33,197 nucleotides of DNA, taken from positions 1 to 33,197 of the forward strand of contig JAQGEF010000037.1 of the NCBI GenBank assembly GCA_027854065.1. The letters run 5' to 3'. This document shows positions 1-9,195 of this stretch, in pieces. A program made the translations under genes and the position numbers. Numbering within the stretch: the first letter of the stretch is position 1; each line of letters begins with the position of its first letter. The notes under the pieces are model-generated. The model saw only the letters and a list, made by a program, of their open reading frames with translations, was not told where the DNA came from and ran no database searches. The stretch comes from Polluticaenibacter yanchengensis (GTDB lineage Bacteria; Bacteroidota; Bacteroidia; Chitinophagales; Chitinophagaceae).

Positions 1-83
1 TTGCTGGGATATGTGCTTATACTTTTTTAGAGCGATTACCTACTATTTTTAAATAACAGGACCCAAAACTCACGTTATACTAA

Positions 84-631
84 ACTAAAAAGATATTGTA
101 GTGCTTTCTTCATGACACTCAGAATAAACGACGTTTAAGAACTATTCAAATCATTGTCATTTCGACGAGGCCAAATAAACCAATCTTAAAACTAAACAGC
201 CCGAGGAGAAATCCCCATACCTTCAATGAAATAACATAAATAAAATCCAATCAAAAAGTTTCTTATCCTTCACTAAAAAGATATTGAAGTACTTTCTTCA
301 TGACAGTCAGAATAAACGACGTTTAAGAACTATTCAAACCATTGTCATTTCGACGAGGCCAATTGAACCTACATTAAAATTGAACAGCCCGAGGAGAAAT
401 CCCAATACATTCAATGAAATAACGTAAGTAAAACCAAGACAAAAAGTTTCTTACCCTTCACTAAAAAGATATTGAAGTACTTTCTTCATGACACTCAGAA
501 TAAACGACGTTTAAGAACTATTCTAACCATTGTCATTTCGACGAGGCCAATTGAACCTACATTAAAATTGAACAGCCCGAGGAGAAATCCCCATACATTC
601 AATAAAATAACAGGCAACCAATTTTATCCTT
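84..631. repeat. 188-bp tandem repeat, about three copies
   Basis: Three head-to-tail copies start at 84, 272 and 460 (exact 188-bp spacing) with the block actaaaaagatattg. The third is shortened and decays near 631. Each copy contains tgtcatttcgacgaggcc followed about 25 bases later by cagcccgaggagaaatccc. These two blocks form an imperfect inverted repeat (attTC...GAaat). That motif pair resembles dispersed intergenic repeats common in Bacteroidota (recollection). A short reading frame inside the third copy (472-726) has no family resemblance and is treated as spurious. Positions 1-83 and 632-739 show nothing I can name. Confidence 0.9.
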
Positions 632-739
632 CAATAAAAAAGTCCCAAACTGCATTGATCCGCCCCCTCCCGGGAGGAACCGGTGCGTTAAACACGATAA
701 ATCACTCATTTCGACAAAAGCAATAGCACCCCATAAAAA

Positions 740-775
740 AACGGCCTTTAAAAGCACTTGCTTCTAAAGGCCGTT
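740..775 (-). terminator. Rho-independent terminator of the alpha-2-macroglobulin gene
   Basis: An 11-bp perfect stem pairs aacggccttta (740-750) with taaaggccgtt (765-775) across a 14-nt loop. Read on the minus strand the stem is followed by a run of seven T, and it lies about 20 bp after the stop codon of the minus-strand gene ending at 797. It closes that transcript, so no partner gene is co-transcribed downstream. Confidence 0.9.
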
Positions 776-796
776 CATATTTTACAAGGATAAATC

Positions 797-3700
797 CTAA
801 GGTAATATTTCTATTTTACCCGCACCATTGTAAGAGTTCATACCACCATTATACATGGCTTGAGAACTAACAGGTCCCATACGGTACACACCCGGGCTAA
901 CAGCACGAACCGCATAATAATAAATACGTTTACTGTAAATATCATCGTAAAAATTCACACGGTCATCGCGCATGTCCAACTGTTGCGGCGTGCTCGCATC
1001 TTTTATCCAGTCCATACCAGGAATCTCACGAATACGGGAATTTTCTATTTCAAAACCAGCCGGTAGTATATCAGTCGTAACCACGTTATCGATCGCATCA
1101 CTGTATGATTTTTCCACGGTTACACGTACAACAATCAGGTCATTTTGTTTAAAGGTCGTTCCGCTAATTGGTGCACCATTCCTGTTAAAGAACTGACGGC
1201 GTACTTTCAGGTAATTATCTGCTTCCACATAATCACCGCTTAAGCTAACACCCTGTACCTGCCACCAGTAATAAACAGCACCACTACCGGAAGTATTGAT
1301 CTGCACACTACCGTTTCCTAATTGTTGTTTACTCAATGATACAGATGCCCCATTCATTGTAGCAACGGATTTACCGTTCACCAGGATATCTGCTTTCGCA
1401 TTACTCTGATTCGCATTACGGGCAATTTTACCAACGCCCAATAATCCGAATGCCGCCTCCTGTGTAGAGAAATAAGTACGCGCTTTTAAACGGTCTATCA
1501 CATATTTGCTCAGGCTCGCTATTTGATTATTCGTAGGCTCCACATCTACCAGCGCATTTAATGCAACACCGGCGTCACGGATATCACTATAAAAACTACC
1601 ACCTGTTTGTGCTACAGACACTTCACTGCCAAATGAACCCGGCAACATTTCTTTAAACTTCGCTTTATCGCCCACCAAAGCATAAGCAGCAGCCAGTAAA
1701 TATTTACTGTCCATGGCCAGTACCTGCTGATTCGATTTATAGTAGTTCATCGCAGAAATGTTCGGTTTATTAGCCAATGCCAGTACATACAATGAATAAG
1801 CAATTTCTTTTGGCGCTATCTTCTTGTTCAGACTACCATTGTAATAATAGTCAACTAGGTTCTTATTGCGCAAACTGTTCGTTAAATAGTTCAACATCGG
1901 GTCTAACAGGTTCCTGTCAACATTATAGCCCGCCTTCTGTGCTTCCACAAGGAAATGTGCCGCATAAGCAGTCATCCAGCGATTTTCCGTGCCCTGCCCA
2001 TCCCACATAGTAACAGCACCATTATATAGCTGGCGCATCTTAATCTTATTGATCGCTACATTGATATTATCCAAAGCACTGGCCACCTTATTTTTACCCG
2101 TTTTCAATTGCTCTGCGATATCCGCATAATACAACTGCGGGAATGCCGCCGAAATCGTCTGTTCAGTACAACCATGCGGATAGTTTACCAGGTATTCCAG
2201 TTGTTTATTCAACTGGATCACCGGAGATTTACTCACTACCAGTTGGTAGTTTAAACTTTGTGGTAAAAAGTCCGCTGTATTTATCTGGAGACCTTTATTG
2301 GTGCCGCCGGAAATAATACCGCTCTCAGAACGCGATTGCAATGTTGATGGCGGACGTATTGTAATATCAGTTGTCGAAGTAAAGGTTTCACCCAAACCTT
2401 TTACATCTACTTTTACTTTAGCAGTATTCACTGTTTGCTCAGCATACAATTTAAAGTTTACAACGTTCTCCGCATTCGCAGCTACCGTTGCAGACTGGCT
2501 CGCAGCACTCATCAATTTCAACGGACCGCTCAACGAAATGGTTGCAGTAATATTAGCTGTATTATTAGTCGTATTGGTCACTGTAACCGGTACAAACACA
2601 GTATCGGACGGGCTTAAGAAACGAGGCAATGCCGCACTTAACACAAGAGGGTCAGCAACAGTAATCGCTTTATCACTGCCACCTAATTTATTGTCCTTAT
2701 AAGCAACTGCCATTAATTTAATTTGTCCGCTAAACTGTGGTATATCTATTTCAAACTCTGCATTACCACTACCATTCGCCTTTTGCGTACCACTCCAGAA
2801 ACTCAGTATTTTCACACGTTTATTTTCCAGCGGATTCGCAGCAAACTTCGCATCAAAAGCACCATCACCACCCGTACTGCTCATCCGACCGGCTATTTCA
2901 GGCATCAGCAAAGGATACATATCAAATGAACGTACTCCTAAAGCCCTCGGAGAATAAAAATACTTAAACGGGTTAGGCGTTTGGAAATCACTTACTGCCA
3001 ATACACCATTATCCACCGCCGCTAAAGTGATCATGGCGCCCGATTCCGCATTCACCACCACTTTTTGTTTCGTATTAGAACGGCTTTTATCATTAGCAGC
3101 AATAGTTACTTTCATCTGCTTATTCAGGTCCTCAACAATTACTTTACGGTAACCATGCGCAGCAGTCAATGGGATCTCACTTACATCATGCGGTTTAAAC
3201 AATGTTGCAGTAATAAACATATTAGGTACATCATTATCGCTTAATTTAAATTCCAGCGTTGCCGTCCTGTTCACCACATCCACATACTCATATTTTACAA
3301 TCTTGTTCGTCTCTGTTGTTACCAGCATTTTACCGTTAAAAGGCGCTTTAAACAAAGCCTTAACCGTTTCCCCGTTATTGTATTTTTCCTTATCAATACT
3401 GATATCAATATTACCATCTGTATTTACACCAAAATCATTATTACTGATACCATAACTGCCATAACTGTAGAAATGCTGGCTGATATAGGATTTCGCATCC
3501 GGCATAGAGACACGGATCTCATACTCACCCGATGTTTTAGGAACAAATGAGAAGAAAGTATTCTCACCGGAAACAGTAACAGATTTGTTTTCCAATAGTT
3601 TTTCATCCTTTTGAGAATGATAACGGAAATAGCTGCCGCTCTTACTCAATATCGTCCGGTATTCAGTTTTTATGATCTGGACATTTACTTTAGCAGTCGT

Positions 3701-6190
3701 CAACTCTTCATTTAAATTCAATGCCACTAACGGAAATTTCGCTTCAGAGTTTAACGGTAAATAATAATACTCCGTATTAGCAAGGCCGATAAACGCCTTT
3801 TGGGTAGGAATATCAGCTTTAGCCATCCTCGAAACCGGGCGGCCACTTTCATCAAAAACAGTAGTAAAAAACTTCGCTTGCAATAAACCGCTGTTCCGGT
3901 ACATATCCGGCACATTAAACGACTCACTGGCCAAACCATTTTCATTCAGCTTACCCTCCTTAAATATTTTATCAAAATAAGAATACTGGTTAGACAGCCT
4001 GAAATTATAGTTATAATACTTTGCAGGCATAAATGTTTTTTCATCCACCTGTATTTCCACTTCATATTTCCTGTTAGCCGCCGGCGGACCGAAATAGTTA
4101 ACAGCCTTAATAGATAAATTAGTCGTATAACCAGGTTCTACAACCGTCTTATCCAGTTTAGGTTCCACTTTAATTCTATCCGGCATAAACTCCTCTACGT
4201 GGAAAGATTTCGCCGTTAACAGCACGTCATTGCCATTCAGCATTTCTATATTGTACGTACCCGTAATCGCACTCGCGTTTATAGAAACATTCGCATCTAC
4301 ACCACCCTGTTCATTCAATGTTTTTCTAATAGTAGTCAGTTCCTTACCATTCGGCATTACTATGCGGAATTTCACCGGTAAAGCACCCGGATTTTTGTAG
4401 CTGTAATCCCTTACGATCGCCGCAAAATTCACACGCTCACCCGGGCGGTACATGTCACGCTCCATGTAAAGGAAGGCATCAAAATTCGTCTTATTCAGTT
4501 TCTTACCCCCTATATCAAAACGGGAAGTATTCACTGCCGTATTATAAAAAGGCAGGTAGTTAAAATCATCTTTGGTTTTAGCAATGATCATAGCCGGTTT
4601 AAAGCCCTCATATTCCTTACGCGTATAAGTAATCTCTGCAACACCACTGCTGTTGGTCGATCCCGTACCCAGTAACTGGTTATTAGCACCATAAACCGAT
4701 ACCCCAACATCACCTATCGGAGAAGTCGTTTTAATATTATTCGCAAATACATATACCTTATCATCCGCTTCTTTAGCTATTAATCCAATATCACTCAACG
4801 ATATAAAGCGGGAATCATTCACCCAGTAATCCTGTGTGGAACTTATCTTAATATGATAGATCCCCTTAAAATCCTGCAGGTTGTCCGCAATGTTGAAATT
4901 AAATAACCGCGCATTACCATGCTTCGGCAGGTCCTTTGTATTGATTTCCTTTTCATAGATCACATCACCCAAAGTAGCTTTGTTATCCCTGTAAGCATCC
5001 TCATAATAATACTCATCATCGTAGTTATTATCATTAGGATAGTAACCGTACTTATTCAAAGCCGTTAAGTTCGATTCATATATTTTAGAAACCGTTATCT
5101 TCACTTTTTCTATACCGGCAATATCTACCAATATATTCTTATGGCCCGAACTGGCCAGGTAAACACCCTTCGTATTATTAAAACTGATACTAGGGTCAAT
5201 AACGCCAAATGCCAGGTTTGTAGAGTACTCTTCCCTCAGCACACCGCCCACTTTGCCACGCAAACCCTTCAACAGGTTTAAAGTATAGACGTTATCCGCA
5301 TTAAAACCTTCGCTGCTAAGTATAAAACCATCATCCGTCAATTCCACGTTATAGGTCACCGCTGGAGATATAGAAATAAACGGCTGGATCTTATCCTGCA
5401 GAATTTGCTGGCTCGTTTTTACTTTTACAATACCCATTGTACCCGTATGCTCCGTTTCCACATCATTTATCGCCAATACATATGGCGATATAATGGTATT
5501 CTTCAGCGTCACATCTTTTTCCAGGCCAAGCGTACCGCCTTCAGGTTTCAAACCCTTTGCCAGGGATACTTCCACACTATAATTTTTATCCTGTACCTGT
5601 AAACCACTTACAATTAATGATACCCTGTCCGAAACATTCATCGTCTGCATTGTATAGTCGTATTTTTTCCCGTCTATACTTACATTCAAACTCCCTTTCA
5701 ATGATTCAGGATTCACAGGATAATTAAATTCCAGGTCAATTTGCGGTACAGCCTGGTTACTGCTACCCGCCGATACCCACACAAAATTGTATTTATTCAG
5801 TTTCATCTGGGGAGTAAAGAACTCAATATCTTCATCTGATTTTACAGATTTATACTCCGATAGTTTTATAATAGCATTATTAAGAGAAGCCTTATACTGG
5901 GTAGAAGGCAACAATGGTTTCTCAGGCGAGAACACCAATTCATCACTGCTTTCCCACCGGAATTTGCCTGGAATTTTAGGAGAAAAACTCACATACTCTT
6001 CATCCAGCCATTTATTCATCATTGAATCAGGCACCAGTGTTCCGTTAAATTTAAAGTGTAAATTGCCAATCTGTGGTACTTCTTCCTTTGCATTTGTGTA
6101 ACTCAGCGAGATCGCACTTCGGTTACAGGCTACCAACATTACAGTTAAGAAAAGGCTTGACCAAAATAAAAGTCTGAAATAAGGTCTCAT
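797..6190 (-). CDS. Alpha-2-macroglobulin family lipoprotein (YfaS/YfhM-like), thioester type
   Basis: This 1797-aa protein has a lipoprotein signal ending LVAC, with Cys22 as the predicted lipidated residue. Macroglobulin (MG) beta-domains fill the N-terminal two thirds. An MG2-like segment with YRPGERVNF lies near residue 575. The A2M core with FWSGTQ lies near residue 1130. The alpha-helical thioester domain begins around the motif GCTEQ, with Cys1341. Residues from about 1680 form the C-terminal MG10-like region. In this family the Cys-Gln thioester covalently traps attacking proteases at the periplasmic side of the outer membrane. The thioester is intact here. Length is typical for Bacteroidota members (E. 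coli YfhM is about 1650 aa). It stands alone: a terminator follows immediately and no pbpC (penicillin-binding protein 1C), the usual partner in proteobacteria, is adjacent. Family assignment is very secure. The specific protease target is unknown. Confidence 0.95.
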   Translation of the reverse strand: MRPYFRLLFWSSLFLTVMLVACNRSAISLSYTNAKEEVPQIGNLHFKFNGTLVPDSMMNKWLDEEYVSFSPKIPGKFRWESSDELVFSPEKPLLPSTQYKASLNNAIIKLSEYKSVKSDEDIEFFTPQMKLNKYNFVWVSAGSSNQAVPQIDLEFNYPVNPESLKGSLNVSIDGKKYDYTMQTMNVSDRVSLIVSGLQVQDKNYSVEVSLAKGLKPEGGTLGLEKDVTLKNTIISPYVLAINDVETEHTGTMGIVKVKTSQQILQDKIQPFISISPAVTYNVELTDDGFILSSEGFNADNVYTLNLLKGLRGKVGGVLREEYSTNLAFGVIDPSISFNNTKGVYLASSGHKNILVDIAGIEKVKITVSKIYESNLTALNKYGYYPNDNNYDDEYYYEDAYRDNKATLGDVIYEKEINTKDLPKHGNARLFNFNIADNLQDFKGIYHIKISSTQDYWVNDSRFISLSDIGLIAKEADDKVYVFANNIKTTSPIGDVGVSVYGANNQLLGTGSTNSSGVAEITYTRKEYEGFKPAMIIAKTKDDFNYLPFYNTAVNTSRFDIGGKKLNKTNFDAFLYMERDMYRPGERVNFAAIVRDYSYKNPGALPVKFRIVMPNGKELTTIRKTLNEQGGVDANVSINASAITGTYNIEMLNGNDVLLTAKSFHVEEFMPDRIKVEPKLDKTVVEPGYTTNLSIKAVNYFGPPAANRKYEVEIQVDEKTFMPAKYYNYNFRLSNQYSYFDKIFKEGKLNENGLASESFNVPDMYRNSGLLQAKFFTTVFDESGRPVSRMAKADIPTQKAFIGLANTEYYYLPLNSEAKFPLVALNLNEELTTAKVNVQIIKTEYRTILSKSGSYFRYHSQKDEKLLENKSVTVSGENTFFSFVPKTSGEYEIRVSMPDAKSYISQHFYSYGSYGISNNDFGVNTDGNIDISIDKEKYNNGETVKALFKAPFNGKMLVTTETNKIVKYEYVDVVNRTATLEFKLSDNDVPNMFITATLFKPHDVSEIPLTAAHGYRKVIVEDLNKQMKVTIAANDKSRSNTKQKVVVNAESGAMITLAAVDNGVLAVSDFQTPNPFKYFYSPRALGVRSFDMYPLLMPEIAGRMSSTGGDGAFDAKFAANPLENKRVKILSFWSGTQKANGSGNAEFEIDIPQFSGQIKLMAVAYKDNKLGGSDKAITVADPLVLSAALPRFLSPSDTVFVPVTVTNTTNNTANITATISLSGPLKLMSAASQSATVAANAENVVNFKLYAEQTVNTAKVKVDVKGLGETFTSTTDITIRPPSTLQSRSESGIISGGTNKGLQINTADFLPQSLNYQLVVSKSPVIQLNKQLEYLVNYPHGCTEQTISAAFPQLYYADIAEQLKTGKNKVASALDNINVAINKIKMRQLYNGAVTMWDGQGTENRWMTAYAAHFLVEAQKAGYNVDRNLLDPMLNYLTNSLRNKNLVDYYYNGSLNKKIAPKEIAYSLYVLALANKPNISAMNYYKSNQQVLAMDSKYLLAAAYALVGDKAKFKEMLPGSFGSEVSVAQTGGSFYSDIRDAGVALNALVDVEPTNNQIASLSKYVIDRLKARTYFSTQEAAFGLLGVGKIARNANQSNAKADILVNGKSVATMNGASVSLSKQQLGNGSVQINTSGSGAVYYWWQVQGVSLSGDYVEADNYLKVRRQFFNRNGAPISGTTFKQNDLIVVRVTVEKSYSDAIDNVVTTDILPAGFEIENSRIREIPGMDWIKDASTPQQLDMRDDRVNFYDDIYSKRIYYYAVRAVSPGVYRMGPVSSQAMYNGGMNSYNGAGKIEILP

Positions 6191-6217
6191 ATATTAATCG
6201 GGTTTATAATTCCAAAA

Positions 6218-6247
6218 TAAATGTACACGTAATAAAAACATTTGCAA
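6218..6247 (-). promoter_or_regulatory. Putative Bacteroidota-type promoter for the alpha-2-macroglobulin gene
   Basis: On the minus strand, TTG (6247-6245) is followed after exactly 19 nt by TACATTTA (6225-6218). This is one mismatch from the Bacteroidota -33/-7 pattern TTG-N19-TAnnTTTG. It sits 28 bp upstream of the ATG. AT-rich sequence makes chance matches possible. Confidence 0.4.
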
Positions 6248-6299
6248 AAAATAGTTAGATGGTTTTCCGGAAAAATTCCATATTCAAATAAAATTCAGG

Positions 6300-6481
6300 A
6301 GGTGTCCCTTTGTGCGCTTATTAAATTCATAAGTTCCTTATTATCATATATCGTGCCTGACTTCCGGCACAAAGGGCCGGGCTATCCGCAGTACTCCTCG
6401 GCGGCAATACCTATTTACCAGCTCCGCCATTGCTTACCCCCTTATGCCGCCTGTGGGGTACTTTGCTACTATCCCTCACCC
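6300..6481 (+). repeat. Structured palindromic repeat element, copy 1
   Basis: This is a roughly 180-bp element with two predicted hairpins. Stem 1 pairs ccctttgtgc (6306-6315) with gcacaaaggg (6367-6376) perfectly. Stem 2 pairs agtactcc...ggcggca (6390-6406) with tgccgcc...ggggtact (6445-6462). It begins near gtgtccc and ends with tatccctcac. An inverted copy lies at 14476-14652. An apparent 89-aa frame across it (6242-6511) shares the peptide CGVLCYYPS with the frame across copy 2, because both copies encode the same DNA end. I do not regard either as a real gene. Positions 6482-6604 hold nothing further that I can name. Confidence 0.85.
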
Positions 6482-6604
6482 ACTCCGCAAGCAAGCACGA
6501 CTTTTAACTAAAACCCCATCCGCCGGTTGCATTATACTTAGGAACAAACAAGTACCGGGAAATATCTGTTAATTCCATGTACCATATAATCAATCACACC
6601 TTCA

Positions 6605-7288
6605 TCATTCAATAAAATAACTTTCTTCAGGGATCAGGCCAGATGCTTTTGCCCTTAAAAAAGAAGTAGGAGATGCTACTATTATATACACAGTTTGGTC
6701 AGTTCCCGGAAGAAAAAAACATCTTTTCAGGCTATTCGTTTCTTTAAGCAAACTATTATTTATAAACTTTTCAAAAAAAGCATCATCAAGCCAATCCTGG
6801 TTTTCCCTAAGATCAATCGCATAATTCAATGCTTTATTTTCCCTTGTCGTAACACTGATATTTATAAAATCAGTATCCTGAGTAACAATTAATCCATCAA
6901 TTTTTTCACGGGTATTGGTAAGTTTAATCACATCAAGAATTAATAATTTATAAGCTTCAGCATTTTCGAAGCCTTCAGCATCAAAGTGCAGATCGCTTAA
7001 TGCCAGGAATGTATAGCTGGATAGATCACTTTTAATTCTCTTCAGGATTTTTTCTTTATCGGGATCAGTTTTTTCAATAAACCAGTCAAAATCATTCAAC
7101 GCTTTTATATAAGCATCTGCCCCGTCAGAAAGCAACTTTTTATATTTCGTATTTATTGAGTCATTTGCTATATTCATAATAGTAGTTGCCGGCATAGATG
7201 CTTTCCCTTTTTTATTGTCACAGGCATACACCATTGTAACCACTAAAAAAGCCATCATCACTTTATTCATCCATGTCATAAATGTCAT
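6605..7288 (-). CDS. Hypothetical lipoprotein
   Basis: This 227-aa protein has a hydrophobic leader ending VYAC, giving a predicted lipidated Cys23 and DNKKGK as the start of the mature protein. I do not recognise the family. The mature part is a mixed, mostly soluble sequence with no repeats and no further membrane segment. It includes a stretch with FDWFIEKTDPDKEKILKRI around residues 68-86. An internal Met (residue 7) is an equally plausible start, because six residues precede it and the signal would still be complete. It begins 22 bp after the alkB-like gene on the same strand, so the two are probably co-transcribed. The context gives no clear function. Confidence 0.75.
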   Translation of the reverse strand: MTFMTWMNKVMMAFLVVTMVYACDNKKGKASMPATTIMNIANDSINTKYKKLLSDGADAYIKALNDFDWFIEKTDPDKEKILKRIKSDLSSYTFLALSDLHFDAEGFENAEAYKLLILDVIKLTNTREKIDGLIVTQDTDFINISVTTRENKALNYAIDLRENQDWLDDAFFEKFINNSLLKETNSLKRCFFLPGTDQTVYIIVASPTSFLRAKASGLIPEESYFIE

Positions 7289-7310
7289 ACCTTATAAGTC
7301 CCGGAACTGA

Positions 7311-7823
7311 TTATAAAATACACCTGAAAGTCAGGCTCATCCGCCCTGCATTCGTTTCAGATTTAGGAATAGCATGTTGCCATTCTGCTTGTACGCCCTG
7401 CGTCATATACACCAGGCTACCGGATAACAACTTATAAACAAGAACATTTTCATGGTCCTTGATATTTCTGAACATCAATTCCCTGGTTGCTCCCAGCGAA
7501 ATAATAGCAATACCGGTATCCGCTTCCAGGATGTCAGTTTGATCAGAATGATATCCCATTTTAGATTGACCATTTGTATAATAATTGATCAAACAATTAT
7601 TAGGTTCAAAACCGATCACTGGTTTTAACTGTTCAATAATGTATACAAGTTCAGGTGTCAGTTCCCGGTATGGATAATTGAGCTGCGAATAATTATAAGC
7701 TTTACCAAAGCTGGCGGTTTTGCGGGCTTTCATTCTTTCATCCCATTCTATTGTCGCATGCAACTTCTCAAACAACGCCTCTGCGTTATCAATAAACCGA
7801 TCAATATAAATAATATCATCCAT
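7311..7823 (-). CDS. alkB: AlkB-like 2-oxoglutarate/Fe(II)-dependent dioxygenase
   Basis: Members of this family remove alkyl groups from DNA or RNA bases by oxidative demethylation, using Fe(II) and 2-oxoglutarate. From the start chosen here the protein is 170 aa. The iron triad is visible as HSD (His92, Asp94) and His150 in WQHAIPK. The 2-oxoglutarate-binding signature is RMSLTFR (Arg161 and Arg167), an RxSxTxR variant of AlkB's RxNxTxR. NCLINYYTNGQSKMGYHSD and the conserved block ERMKARKTASFGKAYNYSQ fit the small AlkB branch. The open frame extends upstream to 7946, but that start would overlap the divergent gene at 7928. The extra residues are lysine- and phenylalanine-rich and do not resemble the family, so I prefer the Met at 7823 (7889 is an alternative). 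The substrate (DNA, RNA or other) cannot be read from the sequence. Confidence 0.88.
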   Translation of the reverse strand: MDDIIYIDRFIDNAEALFEKLHATIEWDERMKARKTASFGKAYNYSQLNYPYRELTPELVYIIEQLKPVIGFEPNNCLINYYTNGQSKMGYHSDQTDILEADTGIAIISLGATRELMFRNIKDHENVLVYKLLSGSLVYMTQGVQAEWQHAIPKSETNAGRMSLTFRCIL

Positions 7824-7927
7824 AAACAATATTTGATCACAGGTTTCATCGCTCCCATTTTCACATTCGAATATCTTCAAAATAAACATCATTAAGATTA
7901 TTTTCTTTACTAATTTTAAAATAAAAA

Positions 7928-8293
7928 ATGAAAAGTGGTTTTTCAAATATCGATGAATATATAGCTTTAAGCACTGAGGAAATTCAATTAAAGCTCCGGG
8001 AGCTAAGAAAGCTCATACATAATGCAGCCCCCAATTTACTTACAGAAAAGATCAGTTACCAGATGCCGACATTCTGGTATCAAACCAACATCATTCACTT
8101 TGCGGTGTATAAAAATCATATTGGCATTTACCCCGGCAGTAAAGCCATTGAATTTTATAAAGAACAATTAAGTCATTACAAAACGTCAAAAGGCGCCATT
8201 CAAATACCCATCAATGAAAAAATCCAAAAAAAAATCATTCAGAATTTAGTAAAGTTCAATATCTCAGATCTAAAAGAAAAAATCAAAAAATGA
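7928..8293 (+). CDS. DUF1801 / YdhG-like protein
   Basis: This 121-aa cytoplasmic protein has the DUF1801 pattern: an N-terminal helical part (LRELRKLIHNAAP), then ISYQMPTFWYQ, HFAVYKNHIGIYPG, and a C-terminal KGAIQIPI segment before a lysine-rich helix. DUF1801 proteins adopt a frataxin-like fold, and B. subtilis YdhG has been described as an iron chaperone. The cellular role of this member is unproven. Its stop overlaps the next gene's start (ATGA at 8290-8293), so translation is probably coupled. It is divergent from the AlkB-like iron enzyme, which is suggestive but not evidence of shared function. Confidence 0.85.
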   Translation: MKSGFSNIDEYIALSTEEIQLKLRELRKLIHNAAPNLLTEKISYQMPTFWYQTNIIHFAVYKNHIGIYPGSKAIEFYKEQLSHYKTSKGAIQIPINEKIQKKIIQNLVKFNISDLKEKIKK

Positions 8294-9144
8294 CTAAATA
8301 TCTCATTGCTGCAATAATAATCCTGATAGTACATCATTCCTTTGCACAAGGCAATGTACTTAACCAGTTAAAAGGAAGCTGGATCAATAATAACACTGCT
8401 AAACAATTTGACCTGCTCGGCCCTACCCACATTAAAGGCGTTACTTATTCAAATAAAAATAACAACGTATTCATTACTGAATATTTTGAGATCAAAAAAG
8501 TGGGAAATATCTGGAAATACCAGTCAACCGTTATTGATAGTAACAAGACAATTATCATCAATATGGATGGAAAGGTTTCCGCTAATTCAATATCTTTTGA
8601 GCGGAATGGACCAACCGGTTATTATAAATATTCTTGTACAGTAGATAATGATTCATTAAAGATCTGCCAATCTGAAAGCAGGAAAAAAGGCAATATCATT
8701 ACATATCACAAAGTGGCAGAACGAGCCAAAAAACTCAATAATAACGCCAATCCCAATTATGATGAAGCATTAGCAAAAAAACTGGGAAGTGATGACTATG
8801 GTATGAAATCCTACTTCTGGGTCATATTAAAGTCCGGCACATATACCGGTAATGATACCGCCCTAAGAAAAGAAAGCTTCAAACAGCATTTAGTCAACAT
8901 AAACCGGTTGGTAGATGAAGGTAAAATGATTGTAGCCGGTCCGCTTGCCAAAAATGAGAATAACTATAGAGGGATATTTGTATTCCAGGATATCAAAAAC
9001 AAAGAACAACTCATAGAAATGCTTAATTCAGACCTCGCCATAAAGAACAAGTTTTTAGATTATGAAATTTATACATGGTTCGGCAGTGCAGCCTTGCCCC
9101 TTTATTTACCCGAATCAGATAAAATATGGAAAATAAAACCATAA
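8290..9144 (+). CDS. Exported protein: lipocalin-like N-terminal region fused to a YCII domain
   Basis: This 284-aa protein has a clear signal peptide (hydrophobic AAIIILIVHH, cleavage after SFAQ). Residues about 25-145 look like a small beta-barrel domain (starting LKGSWINNNTAKQFD) of lipocalin/DUF6265-like type. That assignment is tentative. Residues about 173-280 are a YCII-related domain. It starts YFWVILKSG, has His200 in KQHL, the AGPL turn, and YRGIFVF, and ends near YTWFGSAALPLYLP. YCII proteins are small dimeric alpha-beta-barrel proteins with a conserved His and are normally cytoplasmic. Their catalytic role is mostly undefined. An exported, two-domain version is unusual. The start overlaps the DUF1801 stop, and the SRPBCC gene follows 51 bp later, so all three are likely one operon. 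Confidence 0.8.
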   Translation: MTKYLIAAIIILIVHHSFAQGNVLNQLKGSWINNNTAKQFDLLGPTHIKGVTYSNKNNNVFITEYFEIKKVGNIWKYQSTVIDSNKTIIINMDGKVSANSISFERNGPTGYYKYSCTVDNDSLKICQSESRKKGNIITYHKVAERAKKLNNNANPNYDEALAKKLGSDDYGMKSYFWVILKSGTYTGNDTALRKESFKQHLVNINRLVDEGKMIVAGPLAKNENNYRGIFVFQDIKNKEQLIEMLNSDLAIKNKFLDYEIYTWFGSAALPLYLPESDKIWKIKP

Positions 9145-9195
9145 TTTTTTAAATAAGTAATAAAACATATAATTTTAACTCAAAAACTAAACAAT

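Noticed and set aside
84..631. Possible CRISPR array
   Set aside because: The units are 188 bp and conserved end to end. There are no short repeats with unique spacers, and no cas genes are present.
472..726. An 84-aa reading frame in the third 188-bp repeat
   Set aside because: It starts inside repeat sequence, its counterpart is not kept open in the other copies, and its composition resembles no protein family.
6242..6511. An 89-aa frame ending with CGVLCYYPS, and the 62-aa frame at 14470-14658 with the same peptide
   Set aside because: Both frames cross the palindromic repeat element. The shared peptide reflects shared DNA ends, and the hairpin covariation is at the nucleotide level.
7824..7946. 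Upstream extension of the AlkB-like protein to a start at 7946
   Set aside because: It would overlap the divergent DUF1801 gene, and the added residues are low-complexity and unlike the family's N-terminus.
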